64,000 nucleotides of DNA from Bryobacteraceae bacterium (GTDB lineage Bacteria; Acidobacteriota; Terriglobia; Bryobacterales; Bryobacteraceae). Both the position numbers and the translations under genes were made by a program. The notes under the pieces were generated by a model. That model worked only from the letters and a program-made list of their open reading frames with translations. It did not search any database and was not told the origin of the DNA. Shown here piece after piece: positions 7,741 to 16,635 of this stretch. Positions within the stretch are counted from its first letter, which is position 1; every line of letters begins with the position of its first letter. Location: positions 19,761 through 83,760 of the forward strand of contig JAIEMJ010000047.1 of assembly GCA_019752335.1 (NCBI GenBank), in the 5' to 3' direction.

Positions 7741-7907
7741 TTCCAATTTCCTTTAAGTGGGGTCCAATGTGAGGACTCTTTCCACTACCCATGAGGATGT
7801 AGCCGCGACAGAAGAGGAGTTATTATTTTCACGCTCCAGGAAATGTAACACCCGCGCCAAAGCCAATGCTGTACGATAAAAGGCAACCTTCAGGAGGGAT
7901 CGGAACC

Positions 7908-9404
7908 ATGAAATTTGCCCTTTTGCTGCTTGTTTGTCTGTTTTCTGAGCCGGGAGCCGCCTGGCCCCAAGCGTTGAGTGTCCCGTGGAGCGGTTACGCT
8001 CATGACGCGCAACATACGGCGATTTCGTCCGTGGCGTCGCAGCCCCTCAATCGGATCCGCTGGCAGACGGCCATGGATTTAAACCCGCAGTTTAGCGGGA
8101 GTTCGCTCTTGATTCACTACGGCTCTCCGTTGGTCACCGCCGCGAACACGGTGCTGGTGCCGGTGAAGACGGGGGCCACCGACGGCTTCCGGGTAGAGGC
8201 CCGGCGTGGCGCTGACGGCGCACTGCTCTACACGTTGACCACTGACTATAGCCTGCCTGCGCACGGTTGGACACCGAGCTACGGACCGGTGGTGAGCGCG
8301 CGCAACCGGCTCTACTACGCCGGCGCCGGCGGCACCGTCTACTATCGAGACTCACCCGATGCCGTCTCCGGCGCCAGTGGCCAGATCGCTTTTTACGGCA
8401 ATGCTGCCTATGCCAGCAATCCCACGGCCTTCAACAACAGCGTGAAGATCAGCACGCCGATCACGTCGGACCGGCTCGGCAATATCTTCTTCGGCTACGA
8501 AGTGAGCGGACCCAATCCCCTGAATCTGGTAAGTGGCTTGGCTAAGATCTCTTTCAGTGGCGTAGGTACCTTTGTCAGCGCCGCTACGGCCGCCGCTGAC
8601 AACAGCATCGCCGGGGTTTCGATGAACTGCGCCCCCGCGCTCAGCAACGATCATCGTCTGCTTTACTATGCGGTTTCCACTGGCTATACCGGCGCGGGAT
8701 ATCTGGTCTCCGTCGATAGCCGTAACCTACAGCCCGTGGCCCGCATTCGCCTGAAAGACCCTTCCACGCTCGCCGACGCTTTGCTTTACGGCGACGGCAC
8801 TTCGTCGCCCACCGTCGGCCCGGACGGCGACGTCTATTTCGGGGTACTCGAGAATCCCTTTCTGTCGCACAACGCCCGCGGTTGGCTGTTGCACTTTGAC
8901 GGCGGGCTGACGCAGACGAAAATCCCCGGCGCCTTTGGCTGGGACGATACGGCGTCGATAGTTCCCGCGAAACTGGTCGCCTCTTACCAGGGTCCGTCGC
9001 CGTACTTACTCTTGACGAAATACAATAACTACTTCGGCGTCGGCACGGGCGACGGCAACAATCGCGTCGCCATTATCGATCCGTTCGTCTCCGCGGTTGA
9101 CCCGATCTCGGGCAAGCAGACCATGAGAGAAGTCATCGCCATTGCCGGTCCCACGCCCGAGGACGATCATCCTGGCGTCCGCGAGTGGTGCATCAACACG
9201 GCCGCGATTGATCCGTTCACGCAGTCCGCGCTGATCAATAGTGAAGACGGCAAACTCTACCGCTGGGATTTCTCCACGAATACCTTCACGCAACAAATCG
9301 TGCTGACGCCAGGCATCGGTGAGGCTTACACACCGACCTTGATTGGCGTAGATGGCACGGTATACGCGATCAATAATGCCACTCTCTTCGCGGTGGGAAA
9401 CTGA
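7908..9404 (+). CDS. Exported beta-propeller-like protein (PQQ-like repeats)
   Basis: A 498-residue protein starting at the ATG at 7908 with AGGAGG ten bases upstream. It has a signal peptide (MKFALLLLVCLFSEPGAAWPQ) and a repetitive beta-rich body. Repeats such as SGSSLLIHYGSPLVTAANTV and LYYAGAGGTVYYRD resemble PQQ-dehydrogenase-like propeller blades that read out 'value, then display' strands. No metal- or PQQ-binding catalytic residues are evident, so a binding or scaffold role is more likely than an enzyme. It is the first gene of a three-gene operon: one base separates it from the PEP-CTERM gene. Confidence 0.75.
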   Translation: MKFALLLLVCLFSEPGAAWPQALSVPWSGYAHDAQHTAISSVASQPLNRIRWQTAMDLNPQFSGSSLLIHYGSPLVTAANTVLVPVKTGATDGFRVEARRGADGALLYTLTTDYSLPAHGWTPSYGPVVSARNRLYYAGAGGTVYYRDSPDAVSGASGQIAFYGNAAYASNPTAFNNSVKISTPITSDRLGNIFFGYEVSGPNPLNLVSGLAKISFSGVGTFVSAATAAADNSIAGVSMNCAPALSNDHRLLYYAVSTGYTGAGYLVSVDSRNLQPVARIRLKDPSTLADALLYGDGTSSPTVGPDGDVYFGVLENPFLSHNARGWLLHFDGGLTQTKIPGAFGWDDTASIVPAKLVASYQGPSPYLLLTKYNNYFGVGTGDGNNRVAIIDPFVSAVDPISGKQTMREVIAIAGPTPEDDHPGVREWCINTAAIDPFTQSALINSEDGKLYRWDFSTNTFTQQIVLTPGIGEAYTPTLIGVDGTVYAINNATLFAVGN

Positions 9405-9405
9405 G

Positions 9406-9873
9406 ATGATCAGGGTACTCTGTTTACTACTTTTTTCCACACTACCTGCGCCGGCCGCCGTCATTCTGACGCTCAGCCCCTCAGCGGAAGTGATCTCGAA
9501 TGGCCTGGTCACGTTCAGCGGCACCATTCAGAACACCGGCCCGAGTGCCGCATTCTTGAATGACATCACGCTTCTGCTGAATCCACCCGGCGGAACTTAC
9601 TTAACATCCAACCAGAATTTCTTCTTTTTCAACGTACCCGGTGTGTTACTCAATAACGAGACTTACACCGGCCCCATCTTTCAATTCGTGGCTGCGCCGA
9701 ATACTCCTATCGGTGTCTATACAGGCTCGGTCAGCCTCATCGGTGGAGACGACGAGTTTGCGGTGAACACACTCGCAAGCGCCAATTTGATCGTCGGCGT
9801 ACCAGAACCCTCCACGGGATGGCTCTTGCTGGGGGCCTGCTGCGCTTTGCGCCTGCGTTGGCGCAGAAGGTAG
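9406..9873 (+). CDS. PEP-CTERM sorted surface protein
   Basis: A 155-residue exported protein. The signal peptide is MIRVLCLLLFSTLPAPAA; the body is a small beta-sandwich-like domain rich in Asn/Thr/Gly. The C-terminus is a PEP-CTERM tripartite signal: VPEPST, a short hydrophobic stretch (GWLLLGACCAL), then a basic tail (RLRWRRR). Such tails are recognised by exosortase/EpsH systems that process proteins to the surface with exopolysaccharide. No exosortase is in this window. The ATG follows the previous stop after one base, and the next gene starts two bases after its TAG. Confidence 0.85.
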   Translation: MIRVLCLLLFSTLPAPAAVILTLSPSAEVISNGLVTFSGTIQNTGPSAAFLNDITLLLNPPGGTYLTSNQNFFFFNVPGVLLNNETYTGPIFQFVAAPNTPIGVYTGSVSLIGGDDEFAVNTLASANLIVGVPEPSTGWLLLGACCALRLRWRRR

Positions 9874-9875
9874 AG

Positions 9876-10796
9876 ATGGGACAGATTGCCGACCAGCGGA
9901 TTCACACTTGGCGGATGCCGTCCATGCGGGCCGAGCATTTTCCGGGCTCTGGCCCCTATCCTTGGCTGGACCGGCCCGATGCCTTGGACAATATCGCCGC
10001 ACGACGGGCCACCGGGGCGATCACGGAATACGAAGCGGCGCAAGCTCACCATTGGGTGCGCGATGGCTATGTCGTGCTGCCGGGCCTGATCGCCGCGGAT
10101 ACACTGGACACCGTTTGGCGCGCATATCAGCAGGCGGTAGATCGGGGTCGTATTGTGCTGGAGCCGGAACCTGCGGGCGAAGGCGATGCCTATCCGGGCC
10201 GCTTTCTCAATCCGCACCGTCGCGTGAGTGAGTTCTGCCGCGTGGCGAAGCATTCGGAGTTATTGCGCTGGGTGCGGTTTCTCCTCGAGCGGGAGCCGAA
10301 GGTGCTGCAGACGATTGCCTCGCACAAGGGGTCGCAACAGCCGGAGCATTCTGACTCCATTCACATGACCACGTACCCGCTCGGCTATCTGGTAGCGGCT
10401 TGGATTGCGTTTGAGGATATTCATCCGGATAGCGGTCCGCTGGTCTACTATCCGGGAAGCCACCGTTGGCCCTACTTATTCAGTCATGACGTGAAGATCT
10501 CCGAGGACGAGTTTCGCCGCGACGGCTATCAGAGTTACCAGGCAAAATACGAGCCAAAGATACGCGAGTTGATTGCGAGCCAGGGCATCGCGCCGGTTTA
10601 CTTCCATGCGCGGCGCGGCGACGTGCTGCTCTGGCATGCGAACTTAGTCCACGGAGGTTCGGCGCGGCGGGACCTGGCCCATTCGCGGCGTGCCGTGGTG
10701 ACGCACTATTTTGGCCAAGGCGCGTTCGTCTATCACGACCTGGCCGCCACGCGTTCCAAGCAGCAGTACGTGAGCACCTGTTTACTGCGGGGTTAG
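9876..10796 (+). CDS. Phytanoyl-CoA dioxygenase (PhyH) family Fe(II)/2-oxoglutarate enzyme
   Basis: A 306-residue enzyme starting at the ATG at 9876 with AGAAGG upstream. Iron ligands fit H158-x-D160 (EHSDSIHM) and H259 (NLVHGGSARR); an Arg after the distal His (around R271) would bind 2-oxoglutarate. Length and motif spacing fit the PhyH family, which hydroxylates or halogenates small molecules, lipids or secondary metabolites. It has no signal peptide, unlike its two operon partners, so it acts in the cytoplasm. It ends 15 bases inside the convergent membrane-protein gene. Substrate unknown. Confidence 0.87.
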   Translation: MGQIADQRIHTWRMPSMRAEHFPGSGPYPWLDRPDALDNIAARRATGAITEYEAAQAHHWVRDGYVVLPGLIAADTLDTVWRAYQQAVDRGRIVLEPEPAGEGDAYPGRFLNPHRRVSEFCRVAKHSELLRWVRFLLEREPKVLQTIASHKGSQQPEHSDSIHMTTYPLGYLVAAWIAFEDIHPDSGPLVYYPGSHRWPYLFSHDVKISEDEFRRDGYQSYQAKYEPKIRELIASQGIAPVYFHARRGDVLLWHANLVHGGSARRDLAHSRRAVVTHYFGQGAFVYHDLAATRSKQQYVSTCLLRG

Positions 10797-11318
10797 CGAA
10801 TCTTTGCGGCGAATGGCCGCCCATCGGCGCGACACCCAACCGCGGCCGCGCTCTTTCCAGGCGTGCCAGCGTTGCGTCACCCAGCGGCCCACGGGAAGGC
10901 TGCGCCACAATCCGTAGGCAGCGGCGCGGAGCGCGAGCACCTGGGCTTCGCACCAGGCGAACCAACTGAGCGTCAGCAAGACGTGGCGAGTGAGTTGGTA
11001 GATGCGTGCGACGAGCGCCGTGCCAGCCACCTTCGCCGTCAGGATCGTGCCGATGCCCAGCATCGGATGTCCACCGGCCAGCCAATACAACGCGAGGAGC
11101 TTCACCGGAGCCAGGGCGAGCGCGGGTACCGCAAAGATCGCCAGGGCGCCGTAGGGCGGTAGATGGCCGATCCATTGCTCAATCTCCCGGAATACGGGCA
11201 GCTTGCCCAGCAGCGCGAAGACCGCGGCCAGGCGCCAGAGTAACTCTTCCACCAGGAAGAACACCGTGGCGGCCACCAGCAGGAAGGGAGTCAGCAGCCG
11301 TTTCAGCCAGCGTCGCAT
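10782..11318 (-). CDS. Conserved membrane protein, function unknown
   Basis: A 178-residue protein with two or three hydrophobic segments (LLTPFLLVAATVFFLVEELL near residues 8-27, and YGALAIFAVPALALAPVKLL near 56-76) and a long basic C-terminal half (residues 130-178, many Arg/Trp). The pattern LPPYGALAIFAVP...PVKLLALYWLAGGHPMLG... is that of a widespread uncharacterised inner-membrane family. It is the last gene of the Hsp70-like/thiL/methyltransferase cluster, four bases after the methyltransferase stop. No function can be assigned. Confidence 0.75.
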   Translation of the reverse strand: MRRWLKRLLTPFLLVAATVFFLVEELLWRLAAVFALLGKLPVFREIEQWIGHLPPYGALAIFAVPALALAPVKLLALYWLAGGHPMLGIGTILTAKVAGTALVARIYQLTRHVLLTLSWFAWCEAQVLALRAAAYGLWRSLPVGRWVTQRWHAWKERGRGWVSRRWAAIRRKDSLTPQ

Positions 11319-11322
11319 GGGA

Positions 11323-12318
11323 TTATTTCACGGCGAGAATGGCATCCACCGGCGATCCCGTACGCCGGCCTTCCACACTGGAAAAGCCCGCCGTTGCCAG
11401 CAGCCGCCGGTATTCGGGTAGCGAGCGCTCCTGGCCTTCCGTGCAGATCAGCATGTTCAGGGATTGTAAGTTGGCTGGCAGCGGACCCTGTTTGTCATCG
11501 TCGAGTAACTTCTCGGCGATCAGCAACGCCCCGCCTTCCGGCAGTGCGGCGTAGATCTTCATCAGGAGGAAATAGATTTTCTCCTCCGTCCAATCATGTA
11601 AGATGCGGCCCAGAGAATAGATATCGGCGGGCGGCAAAGGATCGGTGAAGAAGTCACCCGCATGGAGCTTCACGCGGGGATGCGGATACTCCATGGCGAA
11701 CGAGATGACGCGGGGCAACTCGAAGAGCACGCCTTGTAGCTTGGGATAACGATCACAAGCCGCGGCGACTAAGTGGCCCGTGGCGCCGCCCAGGTCACAG
11801 AAGGTTTCGTGATGCGAAAGATCAAAGGCCTCCACCACGCGCGGCGAACTCATCATGCCGAAGCCGTGCATGCCCTTCAGAAAAGTGCGCATGGCCTCAT
11901 CGGTCTGAAAAAAGCTACTGAAAATTGGCCCTGCCAGGTTAAAGGTCTGGGGCCAGCGATGCGTACCCTCGCGGACGGCGTCTTCCAAATTCGCCCACAG
12001 GCGGAAGAGGATGTCGTTCGAGTACCGGACATAACCGTTCATCGACTTCGGACTGGATCGCACAAGGTATTCATTCGTCGCAGCCGCGTTCCGATAGCCA
12101 CCGTCCGCGGCGTCGAGCAAGTTCATGGCGACCAGGGCATCCAGCATGCGGGTGAGCGCGCCCGCGTCGAGCGCTAAGTCCGCCGCGAGGGCTTCGGCCT
12201 TCATCGAGTGCGCGGCGAGGCGCTCGAAGACGCCGAGCGCTTCGGCGGCGAACATCACCTTCGAGCGGCGAAAGGCGTCAAGGAGTTCGAGGATGGGGTT
12301 GGGACCGGAAGTGATCAT
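11323..12318 (-). CDS. SAM-dependent O-methyltransferase (acetylserotonin/plant-OMT type)
   Basis: A 331-residue protein. The N-terminal dimerisation winged helix covers about residues 1-100 (LLDAFRRSKVMFAAEALGVF). The C-terminal Rossmann domain has the SAM motif FCDLGGATGHLVAAACDRYP (about 168-187), an acidic strand HAGDFFTDPLP and the post-motif LGRILHDWTEEK, where the His is the usual catalytic base. Family members methylate hydroxyls of aromatic or polyketide substrates. Its ATG lies 41 bases inside the 3' end of thiL in another frame, so translation is coupled. The substrate is unknown. Confidence 0.88.
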   Translation of the reverse strand: MITSGPNPILELLDAFRRSKVMFAAEALGVFERLAAHSMKAEALAADLALDAGALTRMLDALVAMNLLDAADGGYRNAAATNEYLVRSSPKSMNGYVRYSNDILFRLWANLEDAVREGTHRWPQTFNLAGPIFSSFFQTDEAMRTFLKGMHGFGMMSSPRVVEAFDLSHHETFCDLGGATGHLVAAACDRYPKLQGVLFELPRVISFAMEYPHPRVKLHAGDFFTDPLPPADIYSLGRILHDWTEEKIYFLLMKIYAALPEGGALLIAEKLLDDDKQGPLPANLQSLNMLICTEGQERSLPEYRRLLATAGFSSVEGRRTGSPVDAILAVK

Positions 12319-13111
12319 GGCCGTCGGGAGTTACCTGCCCACCATTGTAGGTGACGAGGCCGGGCTGGCCCCGGAGGATGCGGCCGATGGCGTGCGTGAG
12401 GCGGGGCGGCTTCGCTCCAGGCGGCAGGGTGAAGAGGAGTTCGTAGTCTTCGCCACGATGCAGCCCGTCGCTCAGGCTGGCGCCGCGGGCCAGCGGGACG
12501 GTGTGTAAGTCCGCGGCGACGCGCGAGGCCACGGCAAGCCGGTGGAGGTCGAGCGAGAGCCCGTCGCTCAAGTCCATGCAGGAAGTAGCGCCGAGTTTGC
12601 GCAGTTGTTGGCCCAGCGCGAGGCGCGGAGGAAAGCGCCACTTGCCCCGGCCAAGTGGGCCGGAGACATAGATCAGGTCGCCTGGACGGGCACGGTCGCG
12701 CCGCAAGGCCTGGCCCTTAGGCGCCGTACCGCAGACCATGACGTCGGCGGTGAGTGCCAGGGCCCGCGAGAAGTCGCCGCCCACCACTTCGGTGCGATGC
12801 TGGGCCGCCAGCGCGATTAGGCCATCGTAGAAGCCGGCCACCCAGCGCCCGGTGGCCCAGGGCGGCAAGGCCAGCGCAACGGTGGCCCAGCGCGGTTCGC
12901 CGCCCATGGCTGCGATGTCCGAGAGTGACCGGGCGAGGGCGCGGTAGCCGACGTCGGCGGCGGTGCGTTCGGCGCGTCGGAAGTGAACGTCCTCCACCAG
13001 CAGGTCCGTCGTGAAGAGCAGATCCTCGGGGCCGTGGGGCACGATGGCGCAGTCGTCGCCGATGCGCGGCAGCCGCTTCGCGAGTGCGGCAACCAGGGCG
13101 AGTTCAGTCAT
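12278..13111 (-). CDS. thiL: Thiamine-monophosphate kinase
   Basis: A 277-residue protein phosphorylating thiamine monophosphate to thiamine diphosphate with ATP, the last step of cofactor synthesis. Visible motifs: RIGDDCAIV near the start, the Mg/ATP-binding segment TTDLLVEDVHFRR, YRALARSLSDIAAMGGEP, GGDFSRA, DLSDGLSLDLHRLA, and GEDYELLF near the C-terminus. It is slightly short against the usual ~320 residues, mainly at the end. The ATG at 13111 overlaps the last eight bases of the Hsp70-like gene; a start 39 bases further upstream is less likely. Confidence 0.92.
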   Translation of the reverse strand: MTELALVAALAKRLPRIGDDCAIVPHGPEDLLFTTDLLVEDVHFRRAERTAADVGYRALARSLSDIAAMGGEPRWATVALALPPWATGRWVAGFYDGLIALAAQHRTEVVGGDFSRALALTADVMVCGTAPKGQALRRDRARPGDLIYVSGPLGRGKWRFPPRLALGQQLRKLGATSCMDLSDGLSLDLHRLAVASRVAADLHTVPLARGASLSDGLHRGEDYELLFTLPPGAKPPRLTHAIGRILRGQPGLVTYNGGQVTPDGHDHFRSQPHPRTP

Positions 13112-15731
13112 GGAAGACGAGGCCGGAGGGCAGGTCCTCGCCGTAGACACGGCCGAGCGAAGCCAGGTCGCGCGGGGCGCCGCCTTCGAGCAGTTTAGTC
13201 AGCGACTCAGCGTCCTTGTGCTTGGCGACCGCTTGGCGCGCCAATTCCAGGGTGGACGGCGAAACGTCGCGCGCCGTGTCGCCGGTGGACTGGGCCATCT
13301 GCGCCACCGTCTCGCCCGCGCCCTCCACGCTCGCCAGCGCCGAGATCCAGCGCTCAATCGTGTTGGGCGGCACGACGAGATTCTGCGGCCCGTGAAAGAG
13401 CTGGCGCGCCCCCAGGCGTGCGAGGCACCACAGGTCAGACGGCGTCTGCTGCTTCGCCTTCACTACCTTGATGAGCGCTTCGCCGAGTTCGGTCTTCGTG
13501 CCGACGGGCAGCAATTCGAGCGACGAAGCTGTGCGCCACATCTCACGCCGCAGCGACGTATTTACGCGTGGCGGACGGGCGTTCCCGCGCGGGAGCAGGA
13601 AGGACGAGATGCGCTGATAGACGTCGGTCTGCTGATTGCGATTCAACCCCCCGGCGACGCGGCCCCAGAAGATCCACCATTCGATTTCGTTCTGCACCTG
13701 GCTCGGGAAGGCGAGGCCGGAGGCGTAGACGCGGCGCGCTTGTTCGATGCGTAAGTCGTCGCCCGGGGCGCCAAAGCCAGGCCGCAGGCAGAAGCCCGCC
13801 AAGCTGAGCCAGCGGAACTCCAAGGCGGCGGAGGCGGTACGTTGTTCGCTGCACTGTAAGAAGGCGTCGGCCAGGCGGCGCAGGGTGAGGAGCGGCCAGG
13901 AGCCGCGGCCGAGTCCGATGGCCTGTTCTAACTTACCCGGTAACTCCTCAGGCGGAAATTCGCGCGCGAAACAGGCGGCAATTAGTTTTTCGGCGGCGGC
14001 GACGGCTTCGTCACTAATCACCGTGGCGGCGCGCGGTTGACTTACACTTTGCACGCCAGCGCGACGTAACTGGAATTCGAGTTTCCAGCGATGGTCACTA
14101 ATTTTTGAGTTCGCGAATAACTCGAGCGTGCCGACGGCCGTCAAGTCGGCAGTAAGTTGAATCGGCACGCGACGCTCTTCCGTCGGCTTGCCAAAACGAA
14201 TCACGGCGTCGAGCGGCGCGTGTTGGTGGAAGTCAGGCTCCAGGGTGACTAACTGGCCCGGCGTATCGTCGACCCGTGTGAGCGAGCTATAGAGCCGGAA
14301 GCTGACGGGGCGGTTGGCGATCAGTTGCAGGCCTTCGCCCGCCGGGTCAATCGTCGTGGTGCTGCCTTCCTCGGCGCCACGAGGTACGAGCGTAACGGCG
14401 CGAGTCTGGTCGAGCCCGATATAGTAACTGCGCGGCAAACCGCCGCGCACCAGCACGCCTTGGCCCGTCGCGCGGACGTTGGCGTAGTAAGCGGCGCCGA
14501 TGGCCACGGCTAAGTCCAAGTCGTGATTTTCGAGCAACAACGGCTTCGCGCCGTACCACTTTTCGATTACTTCGGAAACCCGCTCGCGCAGGATCGCGGG
14601 AATAAAGAAGCCGCCGTTAAAGAGGACCGCGTCGGGGCGCACATCGCCGGCCTGGGCTAAAAACGCGGCGAGGTGTTTGGTGATGGCCGGGTCACTCTCG
14701 TAAGGCAAGCCGGACTCGCGAAACAGACTGCGCTTGTCGTCCGCCGGACGGTCCGCTAACTCGCAGAAGGGGAGAAAGCCTTCCAGGGCTAATTCCAGGG
14801 CCTCTTCGCGCGTAATCTCCGCCTTCAGCGTGCCACCGATCAAGGAAGAGCCGCCGCCCAATACGGTGACGTCCACCTTTTCGAGACCCGCTTCGCTCAG
14901 CAACCGCTCCTTCGCGGCGCCGCAAACGCGGCGCAGGCCGCTGCGCTGGCGCAACGATAGCTGCGTGTTCAACTTGCTCTCCACCAGCCAGGCGAGCGTG
15001 AGATCGAGGTTGTCTCCCCCGAGCAGCAGGTGCTTGCCGACGGCGGTGCGCGTGAAGGTGACCAGGTCGCCGGTGCGGTTGACGCGGATCAGCGTAAAGT
15101 CCGAAGTGCCGCCGCCCACGTCGCACACCAGGACGTGCATCCCGTCGCGCAGTTGTTTTTGGCTTTGCGAGAGGTGATTGGCGATCCAGGAGTAAAAGGC
15201 CGCGGCGGGCTCTTCAATCAAGGTCAGATTTTCGAGGCCGGCTTCCTTGGCGGCCATCACGGTGAGGGCGCGGGCCTCTTCGTCGAAGCTGGCGGGTACC
15301 GTCAGCACGATGGACTGCGCGGCGAGCGGCGTGGCGGGATACCGCGCGTCCCACGTCTCGCGCAGATGACGCAGATAACGCGACGACGCTTCCACCGGCG
15401 ACATCAGCCGTCCGGCCTCCTGCGCGTCCCAAGGCAGGATCTTGGCGGTGCGGTCGACTTGGGAATTCGAGAGCCAGCTCTTGGCGGCGTAGATGGACTT
15501 GGTGGGGACCAGTGCACCCTGTTCGCGGGCATGCGCGCCGATGGAGATATCGCCGTCGGCGAAGAGGAACGAGGGCAGCGTGCGGCGGGACTCCGTACGC
15601 GCGGCGGCGACGGGCTGCGGAATGTCGAGCGTGTGGATGACGGGGTAGTCGTCAGACTCGCGCGGGTCAGTATAGGCCAAAGCCGAATTGGTGGTACCGA
15701 GATCGATCCCGATGTTGATGGTGGCGGACAT
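13104..15731 (-). CDS. Large Hsp70/DnaK-like protein with a C-terminal extension
   Basis: An 875-residue protein, much longer than DnaK (~640). The N-terminal ATPase shows the actin/Hsp70 signatures IDLGTTNSALAY (about 8-19), VLVCDVGGGTSDFTLIRVN and LIEEPAAAFYSW. The usual beta-sandwich substrate domain and lid are replaced by a ~350-residue helical C-terminal region (from about residue 530) that I do not match to DnaK. Proteins of this type are unlinked to grpE/dnaJ and may act as specialised chaperones. The ATG at 15731 has GAAGAG upstream. It leads the thiL-methyltransferase-membrane protein operon, with coding overlaps throughout. Confidence 0.85.
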   Translation of the reverse strand: MSATINIGIDLGTTNSALAYTDPRESDDYPVIHTLDIPQPVAAARTESRRTLPSFLFADGDISIGAHAREQGALVPTKSIYAAKSWLSNSQVDRTAKILPWDAQEAGRLMSPVEASSRYLRHLRETWDARYPATPLAAQSIVLTVPASFDEEARALTVMAAKEAGLENLTLIEEPAAAFYSWIANHLSQSQKQLRDGMHVLVCDVGGGTSDFTLIRVNRTGDLVTFTRTAVGKHLLLGGDNLDLTLAWLVESKLNTQLSLRQRSGLRRVCGAAKERLLSEAGLEKVDVTVLGGGSSLIGGTLKAEITREEALELALEGFLPFCELADRPADDKRSLFRESGLPYESDPAITKHLAAFLAQAGDVRPDAVLFNGGFFIPAILRERVSEVIEKWYGAKPLLLENHDLDLAVAIGAAYYANVRATGQGVLVRGGLPRSYYIGLDQTRAVTLVPRGAEEGSTTTIDPAGEGLQLIANRPVSFRLYSSLTRVDDTPGQLVTLEPDFHQHAPLDAVIRFGKPTEERRVPIQLTADLTAVGTLELFANSKISDHRWKLEFQLRRAGVQSVSQPRAATVISDEAVAAAEKLIAACFAREFPPEELPGKLEQAIGLGRGSWPLLTLRRLADAFLQCSEQRTASAALEFRWLSLAGFCLRPGFGAPGDDLRIEQARRVYASGLAFPSQVQNEIEWWIFWGRVAGGLNRNQQTDVYQRISSFLLPRGNARPPRVNTSLRREMWRTASSLELLPVGTKTELGEALIKVVKAKQQTPSDLWCLARLGARQLFHGPQNLVVPPNTIERWISALASVEGAGETVAQMAQSTGDTARDVSPSTLELARQAVAKHKDAESLTKLLEGGAPRDLASLGRVYGEDLPSGLVFHD

Positions 15732-15768
15732 GCTCTTCGTCTATTCTCCCAGACTCGCCCGATTCCTG

Positions 15769-15774
15769 TATAAT
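15769..15774 (+). promoter_or_regulatory. Consensus -10 box upstream of comF
   Basis: TATAAT is a perfect -10 element preceded directly by TG. No matching -35 box is found 16-18 bases upstream. It lies 47 bases before the proposed TTG start of comF; AGGAGG at 15782-15787 is too far from that start to serve it. Confidence 0.4.
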
Positions 15775-15820
15775 CTCTCGTAGGAGGTGGACTTTCCCTT
15801 CAGGAATCGTCCAATACCGG

Positions 15821-16618
15821 TTGCCCCTCAAGGTCACCGGACCCCTACGGTCTTTTTTCGGCTGGGCTGGCAACCTACTCTACCCTGCTGACTGCCGCAT
15901 CTGCGAGTCCCCCCTCCACACCCTCACCCGCGTCCCAGTTTGTGACGCCTGTCTCGCGTCCAGCCACCCGTTTGAGGCGGAAATCTTCTGTGTCCAATGC
16001 CGTACGCCCTTCGTGAACCGCTCGCCGCTGGATGAAAATGGCTGTTGTACGCTGTGCCGCCTGGGCGCGCGGGGCTTTGACGCGGCTTACTGCGCCGGCG
16101 AATACGAGGGTGCGCTGCGCAAGCTGATTCACCTCTTCAAGTACGGCGGGGTGTACTCGCTGGAGCGGGAGTTGGTGAATCGCCTCTCGGACGCGCTGCC
16201 GCGCGACCAACGCTTTGACCTGGTGGCCCCGATGCCGATGCACTGGCTACGGCGGCTGAGCCGGGGCCGCAATCACGCCGAAATTCTCGCGCGCGGCTTA
16301 GCGAAGCGGACCGGCATTCCCTATCAGGATGCAGCCTATCGCCGGAAGTCGACGCCGCCGCAGTCCCGCGTGAGCCGCGCCGAACGGCGCCGCAATGTGC
16401 GGGGAGCCTTCGGGGTAAAGTGGCCGGAAACTGTCCGGGGGAAACGAATTTTGCTGGTGGACGACGTACTCACCACCGGCTCCACCGCGGGGGCTTGCGC
16501 CGCCGCGCTCAAGAAAGCGGGCGCCGCGCACGTCGCGGTGATTACGATCGCCCGCGTGGATAGGCGGGCTTGGATTGAGCCCACGGAGAAGGCCAGGGGC
16601 CGTGCAGCCACGGCCTAA
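15821..16618 (+). CDS. comF: ComF-family phosphoribosyltransferase-like protein
   Basis: A 265-residue protein. The N-terminus carries a zinc-ribbon-like set of Cys pairs (CRIC, CDAC, CVQC, CTLC, residues 21-80). The C-terminal PRTase-like domain has the PRPP-binding motif ILLVDDVLTTGSTAGACA (around 208-225) and the RGRNHAEILARGL segment. ComF proteins are needed for DNA uptake in competent bacteria, although many are in non-competent species. No ATG lies near; the start is assigned to TTG at 15821 because LPLK... aligns with typical N-termini, but it is uncertain. The HNH gene follows 17 bases later. Confidence 0.85.
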   Translation: MPLKVTGPLRSFFGWAGNLLYPADCRICESPLHTLTRVPVCDACLASSHPFEAEIFCVQCRTPFVNRSPLDENGCCTLCRLGARGFDAAYCAGEYEGALRKLIHLFKYGGVYSLERELVNRLSDALPRDQRFDLVAPMPMHWLRRLSRGRNHAEILARGLAKRTGIPYQDAAYRRKSTPPQSRVSRAERRRNVRGAFGVKWPETVRGKRILLVDDVLTTGSTAGACAAALKKAGAAHVAVITIARVDRRAWIEPTEKARGRAATA

Positions 16619-16635
16619 TGAGGTGAAAGAGGAAT

